Assembly: GCA_020310875.1 (NCBI GenBank)
Contig: CM035413.1
Coordinates: 185,785,855-185,849,854 of the forward strand
DNA length: 64,000 bases
Source: Ceratopteris richardii
Lineage: Eukaryota > Streptophyta > Polypodiopsida > Polypodiales > Pteridaceae
Direction of reading: 5' to 3'
In this document: positions 10,570 through 21,900 of the stretch, one piece after another
Position numbering within the stretch: the first letter of the stretch is position 1
How the letters are laid out: each line of letters begins with the position of its first letter
Notes under the pieces: generated by a model
Database searches by the model: none
Told to the model about the DNA's origin: nothing
What the model saw: only the letters and a program-made list of their open reading frames with translations
Translations under genes and position numbers: made by a program

Positions 10570-11890
10570 GAATTCAAGGCATGGAAATCAAAGGGAAAGG
10601 CAAAGATGAAGAAGTTGGAAGACTTACCTGAATTATCCAACCAAGCTCTAAGGAGATCACAAAGGGAAAGCAAGAAACCAATCAGATATGGGTATGATAC
10701 TTCTTTAGTTACTAAGCACTCCATCTATCTTGCTAAGGATTTATCATTTGAAGAATCTACTTCATATGAAGAAGCAAAGACCAAGGCAGAATGGAAGGAA
10801 GCTATGGATGAAGAAATAGAAGTACTCAAGGAGAATGATACATGGGAGCTAGTACCAAAGAAGGCATCAATGAAGGTAATTGGTTCTAGATGGATTTACA
10901 AAATCAAGAGAAACTCAGATGGATCCATAATCAAGTATAACGCTAGACTTGTGGCTAAAGGCTTTGCACAAACCCAAGGAGTTGATTATGAAGAGACCTT
11001 CTCACTTGTGACCAAAATGCCAACCATTAGAGTATTGTTAAGTGTGACTGCATCAAGGAATTGAAATATGTACCACTTGGATGTGAAAAATGCCTTCATT
11101 AATGGATGGATTTCAAAGGAGGTTTACATAGCTCAACCTCCTAGTTATGAAGACCCAAGCAAGGTAAATTATGTATGAAAACTAAACAAAGATCTTTATG
11201 GATTGAAGCCACCTAGGGCTTCTAAAGTATTTTCTTGGACTTGAATTGATCTATACAGATTCTAGAATTTACATTACTCAAAGAAAGTATGTCCACGACA
11301 TGTTGAAGAAGTTCCACTTGGAGAATGCCAAGATATCTAGCACTCCTATGGAGGTAAATCATAAATTAACTGCTCATGAAGGTGATTTGCTTGAAGACAT
11401 TGCAGGATATCAAAGCATAGTAGGAAGTCTAAACTATGCAACATTGACAAGGATTGATATTCCTTTTGGAGTAAGTGTCTTAAGTCAATTCATGCACAAA
11501 CCTAGAGCACCTCACTTGGAAGCTACCAGAAGGATTTTGAGGTATCTCAAGGGTACTCAAAATCAAGGTTTATACTTTCCATATACATCACATTTGGACA
11601 CCAAACTTTATTCAAATGGGCAGGTTGTAAAGATGACAGGAGGAGTCTTTCTTTTGTAGGTGATAAGCCCATTTCATGGTCTTCCAAGAAGCGACCTACT
11701 GTTGATCTATCCTCAAAAGAGGCTGAATATAGGGGATTAGCCAATGCTACACAAGAATCCATATGGATTAGATTGCTCTACTCAGATTTGGGACTTCACA
11801 CTCACTCACCTATGATCTTTGGTGACAACAGAAGTCCTTTACATTCTTGCAGAAAATCCTATCTATCATGGAAGAACCAAGCTATATCTT
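10570..11890 (+). pseudogene. Copia-A (left copy) RT and RNase H with internal deletion
   Basis: RT starts with the usual linker (SRWIYKIKRNSDGS, YNARLVAKGFAQTQGVDYEE). At about 11221 the text jumps from YGLKPPRASK straight to YFLGLELIYTDSR, deleting the middle of the RT including the YVDD box, about 90 codons. The RT C-terminus (KFHLENAKISSTPMEVNHKL) and the start of RNase H are readable to about 11640, and broken RNase H text continues to about 11890. Without the YVDD this copy could never transcribe itself. No 3' LTR is recognisable after it. Confidence 0.85.
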
Positions 11891-12496
11891 CAAAATATGA
11901 TGCTGAATTCATCTAAGAGGAATCCCTCTTATTAATCATGAACTAGATGAGAAATACATAACTAGTTCTCGGTAGACTTACATAAAAATTCTTGAGATCA
12001 TACTTTACCATAGTTAAATCTTGATAGATATGAGTCCATATAAAAATGTATTTCACCGCATATGCTCTACTTCATTTTTGCTTCAATGACTTTCATAATG
12101 AAGGTTCCATACCCCTGTGCCCCTATCATAGGAAAATGATTTCAAAAGGGCTTGCTCGCATGTTCCTAAAACCCGGAAAAGAAATGATAATCATGTACAT
12201 CTATTTTGGAAACACAATTAGGTCCCACCCATTTGACATATATGAGCTAAGGAAGACAATCATCAACCTGTCTTTTGGGGGAACATGAAAAGATAAATTA
12301 AAAAGATAATAGAGTACAAGTCCTCATAGGGAGGAACTGATGATTTCCACACATTAATATTCTACAATGGTTATATCAGAGGACATAGCAAGGATTGGTC
12401 AATCTGAATTCTTCCTTCTCCAACCAGACATGTCATGGCAATTCCCTATCAAGCTATTCAACAACCAGACATGTCATGGCAATTCCCTGTCTAGGT
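11891..12496. other. Unassigned stretch with a 28-bp direct repeat
   Basis: No coding domain seen. A near-identical 28-bp segment containing CCAGACATGTCATGGCAATT occurs twice, at about 12424-12450 and 12465-12491, next to the SINE tail copies. Confidence 0.5.
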
Positions 12497-12955
12497 CTTT
12501 GATATCTGAAGATCTTTTTTCTTTCAATGAGGTTTGGCAGGTGCCTACTCCCTCGGCTTTAACTTGAAAGTGCAACTATACAATTGAATAAGCATAGTAC
12601 CCATGGGATGCCCCATATCCCACAAAGCAAGAGTTAGACAAGATAATATAGATAACAACTAGTTTAATTTGGCCAAAGCCTTAATCTTTGATATCTGAAG
12701 ATCCTTTTTCTTTAAATGAGGTTTGGCAAGTGCCTACTCCCTCGACTTTAACTTCAAAGTGCAACTGTACAAGTGAGTAGGCAAAGTACCCATGGGATGC
12801 CCCATATCCCAGAAAGTAGGAGTTAGACAAGATAATATGGATAACAACTGGTTTAATATGTGGCCAAAGCCTTACATGTCTAGCCCGGGGATTGAACTTT
12901 GGACCTCCACCTCAAGAGAGCAAAACCAAACCACATGATCTACAAGACGTGGACA
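12497..12955 (-). repeat. tRNA-headed SINE whose LINE-like tail is present twice
   Basis: On the minus strand the 5' end carries an A-box-like TAGATCATGTGGTT (12942-12929) and a B-box-like AAAGTTCAATCC (near 12888-12899), giving a tRNA-derived pol III head. The body follows as two direct copies of about 188 bp (12873-12686 and 12684-12497). Each copy contains GGGATATGGGGCATCCCATG, TTAAAG(T/C)CGAGGGAGTAGGC and an A-rich end. The same blocks occur in order in the 3' UTR of the LINE at 14597-14733. Known SINEs borrow LINE tails to recruit the LINE reverse transcriptase; I infer that relation here. The duplicated tail is unusual. Confidence 0.6.
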
Positions 12956-13640
12956 ATATGTGAAGATCTTGATTTTTGGCTCCTCTATCGTATTGATTTC
13001 TACTTTTGCTATGTGGGATTCCCTTCCTCGTTTGATCTTCTGTATCCTCTTCATGAAGAGGACGGTTGGCAGAAGCTTAAAAGAAGTTGTGTTTCTTTCC
13101 GTAATTCTAGTAGACAAAAGCTTCAGCATGTTGCTGCCCTCAGTTACTATGATGGACATGTGAATGTTCTCGCTTTCCTCTCTCTCTCTCTGCCGGCAAA
13201 AGGTCATTTGTCTTTTCCTTCAGAGCTTACACAGGATATACTTTTAGGTTCAAGCTAAGGCCATGGAGGCAACAAATAGTTCACTTCCTCTGGATTGTAA
13301 TGCCATGGTGAAATTCGTCCATTTCACTAAGGAATAACTGATACTTTAAAAGGCACACAAGGAACATACCAGAAATTGTCCAATCAACTCATGCAATCAA
13401 GGGAAAAATACAAAAAAGTACTCCACGCATAATTTTATTCAGATGCATCACAAGAATAAAAAGACCGGTTTCTAGTTGTTGCATATTACCACCTTTACAT
13501 GAACAGTATCTCGGAGGATATTTCTGAGCAATGTACCTAATACTTCAGCTAAATGTGGCTCAATTCTGGACATTCTTTCTACATAATAAGACTATATTTT
13601 GGACATCCTATTTTACTGAATAAAAGAATGTGTCGCAGGT
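12956..13640. other. Unassigned stretch
   Basis: Overlapping short open frames on both strands (12872-13258) give no recognisable protein. No LTR, tRNA or repeat pair seen. Confidence 0.4.
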
Positions 13641-13747
13641 CTCCATTGTGGGTTTATGAGATTTTCTGTGTAGTCCAGAGCGAGGCTGATCATGGGTTAT
13701 GAGACTTCTGTGTATTCCAGAGGGAGGCTGATCATGGGAGGCTGATC

Positions 13748-13826
<79 letters not shown>
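13641..13826. repeat. Short tandem duplication followed by a (GA)n microsatellite
   Basis: A segment of about 45 bp ending GAGGCTGATCATGGG is repeated (13650-13740) with a partial third unit. An uninterrupted GA run at 13750-13826 follows, nearly 40 repeats. Such purine runs mutate fast by slippage and can adopt triplex structures. Confidence 0.9.
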
Positions 13827-13827
<1 letters not shown>

Positions 13828-13989
13828 AAGAGACCATGCAAACACGTGTGGCCTGCATGCACTCGTGCATCATCTACCTAGCAGGCACGTTTTGCAGCAT
13901 GAAGGCTTTAGCATGGAAACCATAGGAGTGAAGATTGGACCATGGACCATCCATTCAATGATTCCCTTGGCTACCCACTCTTCCCAATT

Positions 13990-14128
13990 CCCTCCATAAC
14001 ACTCATTATTGAACTGATTATTCAACGTCATAAGATAGAGGCATCCATCTTATGTCTAGCTAAGACTTGAACTCAAGACTTTCTTCAAGAGACTCAAGGC
14101 ATCAAACCACTAGGTTACGCGAACTCGG
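13990..14128 (-). repeat. tRNA-derived SINE (second type)
   Basis: On the minus strand TAACCTAGTGGTTT (14117-14104) matches a pol III A box and GAGTTCAAGTC (14074-14064) a B box, correctly spaced. The tRNA-like head begins at about 14127 (CGAGTTCGCG). The body after the B box is short and unlike the SINE at 12.5-12.95 kb, so this is a separate family or a head-only fragment. The left boundary is uncertain. Confidence 0.55.
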
Positions 14129-14580
14129 ATAAATCGACATTCTTTTCAAAATACATAGCAAAAATAATTGTAGGATGAGGAAGCGTCCTTGTCTCTCTCG
14201 GGCACTTTTGTACACCTATTCTTCTATGACATAATGTCGTTGTCATATAAAGCATGAATGAGTAAAGCGTACTGACCATGAGAGAGGCATCTAATAGTAG
14301 AAGCTAGAATTCTTGTCCTCATCTTTCTTTTGTTTTGAGGACATGAAGGAACTGAGGTAGTCGATGGACCCAAGCTGTCCTCCAATCAAAAGCCTCCGAC
14401 TGCAGGGGTCGCTACTAATAAGGCTGCTCCATGTGAACCAGTTCTTGAACATTCACATCAGTACAAATTCTTTCGTCTGTGTGTGTGTTTGAGAGAGAGA
14501 CAGAGACTCTCTGAGAAAGAGACTCAGAGAGAGAGAGAAAATGATTGTCCTGTGATTCACGAGCGAACAGACTGCTCGTG
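14129..14580. other. Unassigned stretch with GA-rich patches
   Basis: No coding domain seen. GAGAGA patches lie at about 14490-14540. The right end holds the 5' target duplication of the LINE that follows. Confidence 0.4.
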
Positions 14581-14596
14581 ATTCCTCCATTGATTT

Positions 14597-15389
14597 TTTT
14601 TATATAAAGGAAGTTCGGCCTTAGCCTAATCTCCCGGACTTTAATTATATTAAAGAGAAGAAGTTACAAGTGAATGGGACTAGTGCCCATGGGACCCCCC
14701 AAATCCCACGACGCAGGGGAGGAGTACGGCAAGCTACAGGGCATTACAAATGAGGCGGATAACATTATCATCACCCTCATGTGGGACCCATTTGGGATTT
14801 AGCTTGTTGTTTTCGAGGAGATAGATACAGTGATGTCTAAACGGTGGTGATCTCTTGACACGGGAGATTCTTTTACCAAGTAGAAATAAGGATTTCTCGA
14901 TCGACCATTCCTTGGGAGTTTGGCCGAAGTTGACGGCACAACGCTCTCTCCAAATCTTCCAGAGAGCCTCACCTCTGATGGCATTCCATAGTCTTGATGA
15001 GCAACCGATCGCCTCACCCAACATCACTTGTTGCCAGTTGATTTGACTCGTTAGTCTCAAAACGCGGTAAACGTGATGCCAGATAACGCGGGACTTGGGG
15101 CAGTCGAAGAACAGGTGGGCTAAATCTTCGATGCATCGATGACAACGCTTGCACCATGGCGGCACACCACAGATTTTGTTAGCCCTTGCATTAGTCCAGA
15201 TTCCCTTATGCAAGACCTGCCACATGAGAACGGACTTTTTGACCTCAATTAGGGGGTGCCAAAGAGACATGAATTTTAGCTCCCACCGAAGTTTGGTCCA
15301 GGTAAGGCACCACCTCTTGTTAAGGGTGTGGTGAACACCCAGATCTCCTTTGAAGTTTGGGATTTCGGAGAGCTTCTTACCATTGCTCC
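14597..15389 (-). mobile_element. 5'-truncated L1-type LINE insertion with 16-bp target duplication
   Basis: Contains the ORF2 C-terminus (14734-15399). This is the zinc-binding RT-associated domain of plant LINEs: SVLMWQVLHKGIWTNARANK, then CKRCHRC, then DLAHLFFDC, with later Trp-rich text. A 3' UTR of about 140 bp follows, ending in an A-rich tail (T8 at 14594-14601 in + orientation). ATTCCTCCATTGATTT occurs at 14581-14596 and again at 15390-15405, the 10-20 bp duplication expected from target-primed reverse transcription. Only the last part of ORF2 was copied; the endonuclease and the RT core are absent. The first codons of the apparent ORF lie in the target duplication, so its ATG is not original. 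Confidence 0.88.
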
Positions 15390-15405
15390 ATTCCTCCATT
15401 GATTT

Positions 15406-15746
15406 GGGTTGGCGTCGCCTTCGTCAGGCCAATACATTGATGCCGCATGCGTCATTGCAGCGTCAAGTGACGACGGCGAGGCTGGGAGACCTGGAAAGCG
15501 CTTACTTCTTCTTCTTCTTCATGACTCGTCGTCCATCTGATGCAGAGCGGAGGACTCTCTGTACTCTCGACTGGACTATGGATTGTCGAGTCTCCTCCAC
15601 GCCTTACATTGTCCTGCTGTGAAAATTCCAATCAAGTACAAGATTCAATGACGTGGAGGAATCAATAGCTCACAACGAAATCCCTTGCAGGGGCGCATCG
15701 ATAATAGACGTACCCCGGATGCCCGGAATTCAACATTGATGGTGAG
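15406..15746. other. Unassigned stretch
   Basis: G/C richer than its surroundings (GTCGCCTTCG, GACGACGGCGAGG). The frame at 15350-15622 gives no recognisable product. It is the sequence into which the LINE at 14597-15389 inserted. Confidence 0.35.
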
Positions 15747-17040
15747 TTTTTTTTTTTTTGAAATAGCAATTAAAAAAACGAAGCTAAATTAACGAGTAGT
15801 GTTACAAATCGTGCAGGGGCAGCACCCCACAAAGTAGCCAAAATACAAACACAAGGGGTCACATAATACCCAAACAGTACATCAAAAGTTGAGGGAGCAT
15901 CAAGATGAGGGAGCATCACCCTAATCTAATCACGGAACAAATTACAAGAGGAGAACCAAATTATCTCATAGAGAAAACCATATTGAGCCTTTTTGTGGAG
16001 TACAAAGAACATAAATAGTCCCTCCATTTATTGGGGTGGATTTGTCTTAGAGTAGCAAACAAATGAGATCCTTGTAGGAGAGCACACTTTAGGGAATGAA
16101 GATTACTCATTCCTTTGTTCATGAAGGCAGCACCTTTGAGGGAGAACAAGTACTCTCTTTTTCCACTTCTAAAAACTTTATGGCTCTTGCGAATGCAAAT
16201 GATCCACAATATATGGCTTCTCCAAAGATGCCATAGCACAAGGTCCATTCTGGAACACACATGAAGGAGAATCTCGTGATAACCCAAAAAGAATATAAAC
16301 CCTCATTAATTTTGGCTTTCATGGTCTTATTGCTAGTCCTGAGGCCATTGTGGATGATCAACCATCCACATAATGTGAATTTGTATCTCCATTGTAAGGA
16401 ATCCACTAGACGTTCCATCTACAATTGAGCTTGGAAAGAATCTTAAAGACAAAACCCCTTTGTCTTTTGTAATGGAAAAACACAAAAAGAGTATAAACCC
16501 TCACACAAAAAGAATATAAACCCTAACACAAAAAGAATATAAACCCTCATTAATTTTAGCTTTCTTGGTCTTATTTCCAATCCTGAGGCCATTGTGGATG
16601 ATTAACCATCCAAAAAATGTGAACATGTATCTCCACTACAAACAAATCCATAAGACCAAAGTCTTCCACCTTAACACAAAAAGAATGTAAACCCTTACTG
16701 ATTTTAGCTTTCTTGTTCTTATTGCCAGTCCTGAGGCCATTGTGGATGATCAACCATCTAGACAATGTGAATTTGTATCTCCACTGCAAACAAATCCACT
16801 AGACCAAGTTCTTGCTCCTTAACAAAAAAATAATCTAAATCCTCATTAGTTTTAGCTTTCTTGATCTTATTTCCAGTCTTGAGGCCATTGTGCATGATCA
16901 ATCATCCAGATAATGTGAATCTATATCTCCATTGCAAACAAATTCACTAGACCTTCCATCTTGAATTGACCTTGGAAAGAATCTTAGAGACAAAACCCCG
17001 TTATCTTTTCTAATGGAAAAACATGTTAGCAACAACCTCA
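15747..17040 (-). mobile_element. Second LINE-like 3' end with internal 148-bp tandem repeats
   Basis: On the minus strand the element ends in A13 (T13 at 15747-15759), preceded by a 3' UTR-like segment with AATTTAGCTTCG. Coding-like text in two overlapping frames (15961-16418) includes CSRMDLVLWHLWRSHILW and a later FRSGKREYLF, reminiscent of the C-terminal Trp-rich end of plant LINE ORF2. Upstream, a unit starting AGCTTTC and containing CTGAGGCCATTGTGGATGAT recurs at 16314, 16558, 16706 and 16854, the last three exactly 148 bp apart. A shorter unit of about 20 bp (ACAAAAAGAATATAAACCCT) is repeated 3-4 times at 16480-16550. No target duplication was found. Confidence 0.5.
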
Positions 17041-17507
17041 AGCATCTCCATTTTTCTCGTCAAAACATTTCATCTTCTCATACATGATATTCTTATGCTT
17101 GAGAAGGACCTATTTACAAGGAAAAGAAAGCTTGGTTAGAGCAAGGACATAAGAATAAAAAAAACCAACCCACCATTTTGGAAGAAAGAACTCGATACAT
17201 TGATGCCCTCTTTGCAATATTTATGCTCCCTTATAGACATATTGAAGTTCTTCCACAAAGACATCCATCTAGACTAGATGGAATATTGTAAATAAAAGTT
17301 CAAGTGATTTTTAAAATCGAGGTTAGTGTTATAGGATTTTTTCACTTCCATGTAATCCATCCACATATTGCAAGTTATAACACTACCAATAAGGAACAAA
17401 TATGGTGAGAAGCAGAAATAACCTAGAGATCGTGATTTCTCCAAGCGATGCAATCTTTAATATAAAAAAAAATGTGATTTTTCCTCTTAATAAGATATGA
17501 TTTGTAA
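17041..17507. other. Unassigned stretch before the outer Copia-B copy
   Basis: No coding domain or repeat pair seen. The 5' LTR and primer site of the Copia-B copy that follows would be expected here but are not recognisable. Confidence 0.4.
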
Positions 17508-18853
17508 TCATGTGACGAAAGCGAAACTATATTTGTAGATAAAGGGTTGTGGAATACTATGCAAGGTGCTGAAGAATGACTTACCACTGCAAATACACTT
17601 ATGAAAGATGATGCACACGATGTTGAAGATGATGATCTTTAATTTCCTTATCGTGTTGTGGCTCCTACTGCACCTACTATAGAGCAACTCCATTGGGATG
17701 GCACAGATGCATAGGGGCATGGATTGATATCTTTGTCTATCAAATGTGCCATTATCCCTAGTATTTGCTCTTTCAAAATAACAAATTATGTGTAGGACAA
17801 GTTTTTTAATAACATCAAAGATTTGAAGGAATAGTTGATTTTTGCTGATGAAAACTTGTTAGATAGTTCACTTGTGCAAAGTGTTCTTAATGGTCTTCCA
17901 GATTCATAATAGAGTTTTTCTTCTACTCTTTGATACATGATGTAAGGAAATCCAAGTGTCTCAACATTTAAGGATTTAGTTTTGCTGTAGGAAAATCAAT
18001 CCAACCTGAATAGCTCAATTATGCACGTATAGATAAAGATTTCTTTCCTAGTCAGAGGGACAAAGGAAAATGGAGCTCATCTGCTAGTTTGCATAAATTT
18101 GCTAATGTTGGACAATTGAAGAAGGATGACAAAGATGAAAGCAAAATAGAAAAGCAAAAAGAAAAATGCAAGCACTATAAGGTGAATGATCATGTCATAA
18201 AGAGTTATCCCAACTAACTGCAAAAGAGGCGAAGAACAAAGAGGCTAGAATGGTTGTTGGAGGCCCAAAAGAGATGAAGAAGAAAGAGGTTGGAATGGTT
18301 GTTGGAGAGGCATCTAGACCTAAAATAGAGTTTTCTAATCCTTTTCACAATGGACAATGTCCATTTACAACTATTTTCAATTATTGCCCATCTTCTCATG
18401 AGTCATGTATGTCTGTAGTAGACTAAGATATTTGCTACTTTGATACTGGGGCAACCAAACATATTACTTTGCACTACAGTTTCTTCAGCTCACTTCAGCC
18501 TACCCCTACAACCAATACTTTCACATTTGCTAACAACTCCCCTGACCCTTACTAAGATCATTCTAACTATTGGTCATGGAAGTTATGTCACATTCTTAGA
18601 TGTTTTATATGTACCAAGGATCAAGAAAAATCCATTGTCAGTCTAGCATTAGCGAGGATTTTTTTTGTTTGTCAAATTAATCAGTGATAGATGTACAATT
18701 CATGATCTCTAAAATGGTGATGTTCTAATATTTTTTTGCACTTTATGTCATGGGATATCTGCTCATAGACTATGCAAAATCTTTGAATGATTCAACATGT
18801 GCAATTCAAGATTCTCAAGTTGTCTCAAATGCAAAGCTTTGGCATGCAACCTT
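17508..18853 (+). pseudogene. Outer Copia-B copy (B1), piece 1: gag, protease, integrase start
   Basis: Degenerate gag recognisable as KGLWNTMQGAEE and ENLLDSSLVQSVLNGLPDS. A segment present in other Copia-B copies (TAKDAWDTLTTLYQARNEA) is deleted around 17780. The retropepsin active site is visible as FDTGATKHIT near 18440-18470. It ends in the integrase zinc module at KLWHAT, exactly at 18853, where the inverted Copia-B copy inserted; the sentence continues at 23736 (FCHANFASF). Many stops. This is the oldest layer of the nest. Confidence 0.85.
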
Positions 18854-19082
18854 TGTTGGAGTTAGACGTCTGCGGAAGCACGCGAACAACACAAGGAAGA
18901 AGAAGAAGCTTGGAGCACAACACACACGACTGAATGTATTACTAGAAAATGTACAAAGATAAGTAGCCCATTAGGGCAATAGGCGTATATACAAGCCGGG
19001 GGAAAAAACCTCCTAAAGAGGGAAAAAAGTGCCCTGGCGGTCCTAGAGTGTTCACACACATCACTACCTAGATATATCAACA
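18854..19082 (-). repeat. Copia-B2 3' LTR (229 bp)
   Basis: Near identical to 23500-23730, with TGTTG/CAACA ends. On the minus strand it follows a polypurine tract (CAGGGGGGATT, 19094-19084). It includes a G/C-rich GCCGGGG-like block and ends in CTCCAACA. Confidence 0.95.
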
Positions 19083-20464
19083 AATCCCCCCTGGGAGTGA
19101 TGCAGTGCACAAGGAGCTGACACTCATGTATAAGGAAGTGCCAAGCTATGTGGAAATCACTTCACGAAAGGAAGTAAGCCCAAAGCTTTGCGGAAAGCTT
19201 CAAACTTCTCCCTAGGCAGAGCCTTCGTGAAAAGGTCTGCAACGTTCTCCTACATGGGCACATATGCCAAGCTGATCTCCCCAGCAGAGAACTTCTCCCT
19301 GACACAATGATAATGCACCTCAATGTGCTTAGTGCGAGCATGGAACACAGGGTTTGTCGCAACTGCCAATGTGCTCTGACTGTCAGTGAAGATGGCGGTG
19401 GCAGAGGATTCACCAACACCCAAATCAGCCATAAGGTGTCTGAGCCACACACACTCAACAGTAGCTGTGAAAGCTGCCCTATACTCAGCCTCACAACTGG
19501 AAGTGGCCGCACTAGGTTGCTTCTTGCTCAACCAAGATATACATGAGCTACCAAGCATGAAGCGAAAGCCACTAGTGGACGCACAAGTGTCATAGCAACC
19601 AGCCCAGTTTGAGTCAGAAAAAGCATGCAAATCTAGCGTTAGTGATCCCCCCTTGGGATAAAACAACCCAAGTAGCCGAGTACCACTCAAGTAGCGAAAG
19701 ATGCGCCTAACCGCCTGCCAATGCTTGACACCTGGGCAATGCATAAACCTGCTCATATGTGAGACAGCAAACTGAATATCTGGCCAAGTAATGCATAAGT
19801 AAATCAGGCATCCAACAGCCTGCTGATAGAGGACAGCATCAAATGCATCTCCAGCATCATGAAGACTCAATCGTAAACCTGCCTCCATAGGAGTGGCAAT
19901 AGGCTTACACTCTTCAAGGCCAAAACGCTGCAATAATGTGTCAATATATTTCGTTTGACACAAAGCCAATCCACCATCAACTTGCATAAACTGAATGCCC
20001 AAATAGTGATGCAAATGCACCAAATCAGACATCTCAAATGAGGCATGCAAATCAGCCTTAAAATCAGCAATATGTTTCTCAATAGGACCAGTGAGCAGCA
20101 TGTCATCAACATAGACAACAATGATCAGAAGCATATCATTAGCACACTTAACATATAAGGTGCTCTCAGTTGGACTGTTCACAAAACCATGTGCGATCAG
20201 ATAGGCATGTATCTTCTCATACCAAGCACGTGGTGCTTGCTTTAAACCATATAATGCCTTCTTTAACCTGCACACCTGGTTTTCATGCCCTTTCTGCACA
20301 AATCCACGGGGCAGAAAAACATACACTTCTTCATGCAAGTCACCATTCAGAAATGCAGTTTTAATGTCCAACTGATGTACATTCCAACCATGATGGGCTG
20401 CAAGTGCACAGATGCTCCGAACAGTAGTCATACAACATGTGGGTGCAAAGGTCTCATCAAAATC
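19083..20464 (-). pseudogene. Copia-B2 reverse transcriptase and RNase H
   Basis: A long nearly intact frame (20431-19250). RT motifs: LDIKTAFLNGDLHEEVYV, YGLKQAPRAWYEKIHAY, the catalytic VVYVDDMLLTG and HHYLGIQFMQVDGG. RNase H follows with DSNWAGCYDTCASTSGF, SSCEAEYRA, TDSQSTLAVATNPVFHARTK and HIEVHYHCVREK. The frame stops at YVPM, where homologues have THxN; the expected C-terminal tail (ENVADLFTKALPREKFEAF) continues past that stop. This is the best preserved RT of the Copia-B family in the window. A stop at about 20480 separates it from the RT N-terminus. Confidence 0.92.
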
Positions 20465-20896
20465 ATTGCCTCTTTCCTATGCATAACCCTTTGCAACAAG
20501 CCTAGCATTATACCTGTCAACTGTACCATCAGGTTTACACTTCAGATTGTATACCCACTTAGTACCAATAGCTTTCTTGCCAGGAGGCAAGTCACATAAA
20601 GACCAAGTACCATTCTTCATTATAGCATCATATTTAGATTGCATAGCATCCATCCAATTTTTTGAATTTTGTGCTTCATCAAAAGAAACAGGCTCATTCT
20701 CATCACAGAGACTAGATGCAGCCATAGCATAGCAATCTGATGCAAAGGAGGCACTATGAGAGCCTGAACGAGTACGATATGATAAAGGTGCATCTAATTT
20801 GCTGTCACGCAAAGTCTGCACCAGCCATTTTCGCATAGTTTTTGCCTCCTCAATATCAGCTCTCTCATCAACAAGTGCATCATGACAAAAATACAT
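20465..20896 (-). pseudogene. Copia-B2 RT N-terminus and integrase-RT linker
   Basis: Contains the linker (DALVDERADIEEAKTMRKW, APLSYRTRSGSHSASF) and the RT entry (WMDAMQSKYDAIMKNGTWSL, GTKWVYNLKCKPDGT, NARLVAKGYA). A stop follows GYA (20476-20479), where sister copies read GYAKERG. Upstream the integrase C-terminus (KAVKCIF) is joined directly to HDALVDER-type text: a stretch of about 190 bp present in copy B3 (62120-62390) is deleted. Confidence 0.88.
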
Positions 20897-21900
20897 TTTA
20901 CTGCCTTATCATCCAATTTTCTACGATGTTGTTCACGCACTAGTGCATATGCCAAACAACCAAAAACCCGCAGATGAGCAACAGATGGCTTGCGATCACG
21001 CCAAGCCTCATATGGAGTGATAGACTGCAGCGCTTTAGTGGGACACGTGTTAAGTACATATGCTGCACACATGATAGCCTCAAGCCAGAAACTATGTGGT
21101 AAAGCCTGACTCTTAACCATACACCTCGCCATCTCCATGAGTGACCTATTGTTCCGTTCAGCAACTTCATTCTGTTGAGGTGTATATGGCACTATACACT
21201 GGTGTTTTATCCCACGTTCAGCCAGAAATGCATTAAAATCAGAAGACATATATTCCCCCCCCCTCGATCAGAACGGAGGATGCCCATTTTACATCCTGAC
21301 AGATTTTCAGCCAAAACCAAAAACTGTTTGAAGCACAAAAACACTTCGGACTTTGCCTTCAATGGATATACCCATGCATGCCTGGAAAAACCATCAATGA
21401 AAGTCAAGAAGTAAAGATAGTTTCCAAAAGAAGGTGTCTGCATAGGACCACAGACTATGTACAAGCTGCAATTTCTGCGTAGCCCAAACTGAACCATCTT
21501 TTGGAAAGGAGGAACGCTGCATTTTGCCCAAAATACAGGCTTCACATACATGTTTTCTAGGTGCCTCAAGCTTGGGCAAAGAAGACACCATATCAGATTT
21601 CTGCAGGCGTAGCAAACTAGCAAAATTCAGATGACCAAAGCATGCATGCCCAAGCTTTGCATCTAATATAGCCTGAGAATCATGGACTGCACATGCCGAA
21701 TCATTCACAGATCTTTCATAGTCTATGAGCTTATACAGCCCACGACATAAAATGCCAGAAGCAATAATAACATCACCATTTGACAGATCATGAACTCTAC
21801 ATCTCTCATCAACAAATTTCACAACCAAGCTAATCTTGGCTAATGCAGAAACTGATAACAGATTCTTCTTGATCCCTGGCACAAATAAAGCATCTGACAA
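20880..21900 (-). pseudogene. Copia-B2 integrase
   Basis: Read in three frames. The pre-integrase part is VPGIKKNLLSVSALAKI; the zinc module includes LGHACFGHLNFASLLRL and CEACILGKMQ. The core follows as FIDGFSRHAWVYPLK, SDRGGGEYMSSDFN (across a 1-base shift near 21250) and PQQNEVAERNNRS, giving the D,D-35-E set. Frameshifts lie near 21450 and 21250; the second is inside a run of C (CCCCCCCC) at the catalytic SDRGG block. The target of the reaction is chromosomal DNA. Confidence 0.9.

Noticed and set aside
12872..13258. Overlapping ORFs on both strands as a small gene
   Set aside because: Partly inside the SINE head, no recognisable protein in either frame.
13748..13999. ORF starting MRERERERE over the GA repeat
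   Set aside because: An open frame created by the microsatellite; no support beyond the repeat.
14721..15060. Overlapping frames around the LINE tail as separate genes
   Set aside because: Only the minus frame with the CX2C / HLFFDC pattern matches a known domain; the others are shadows.
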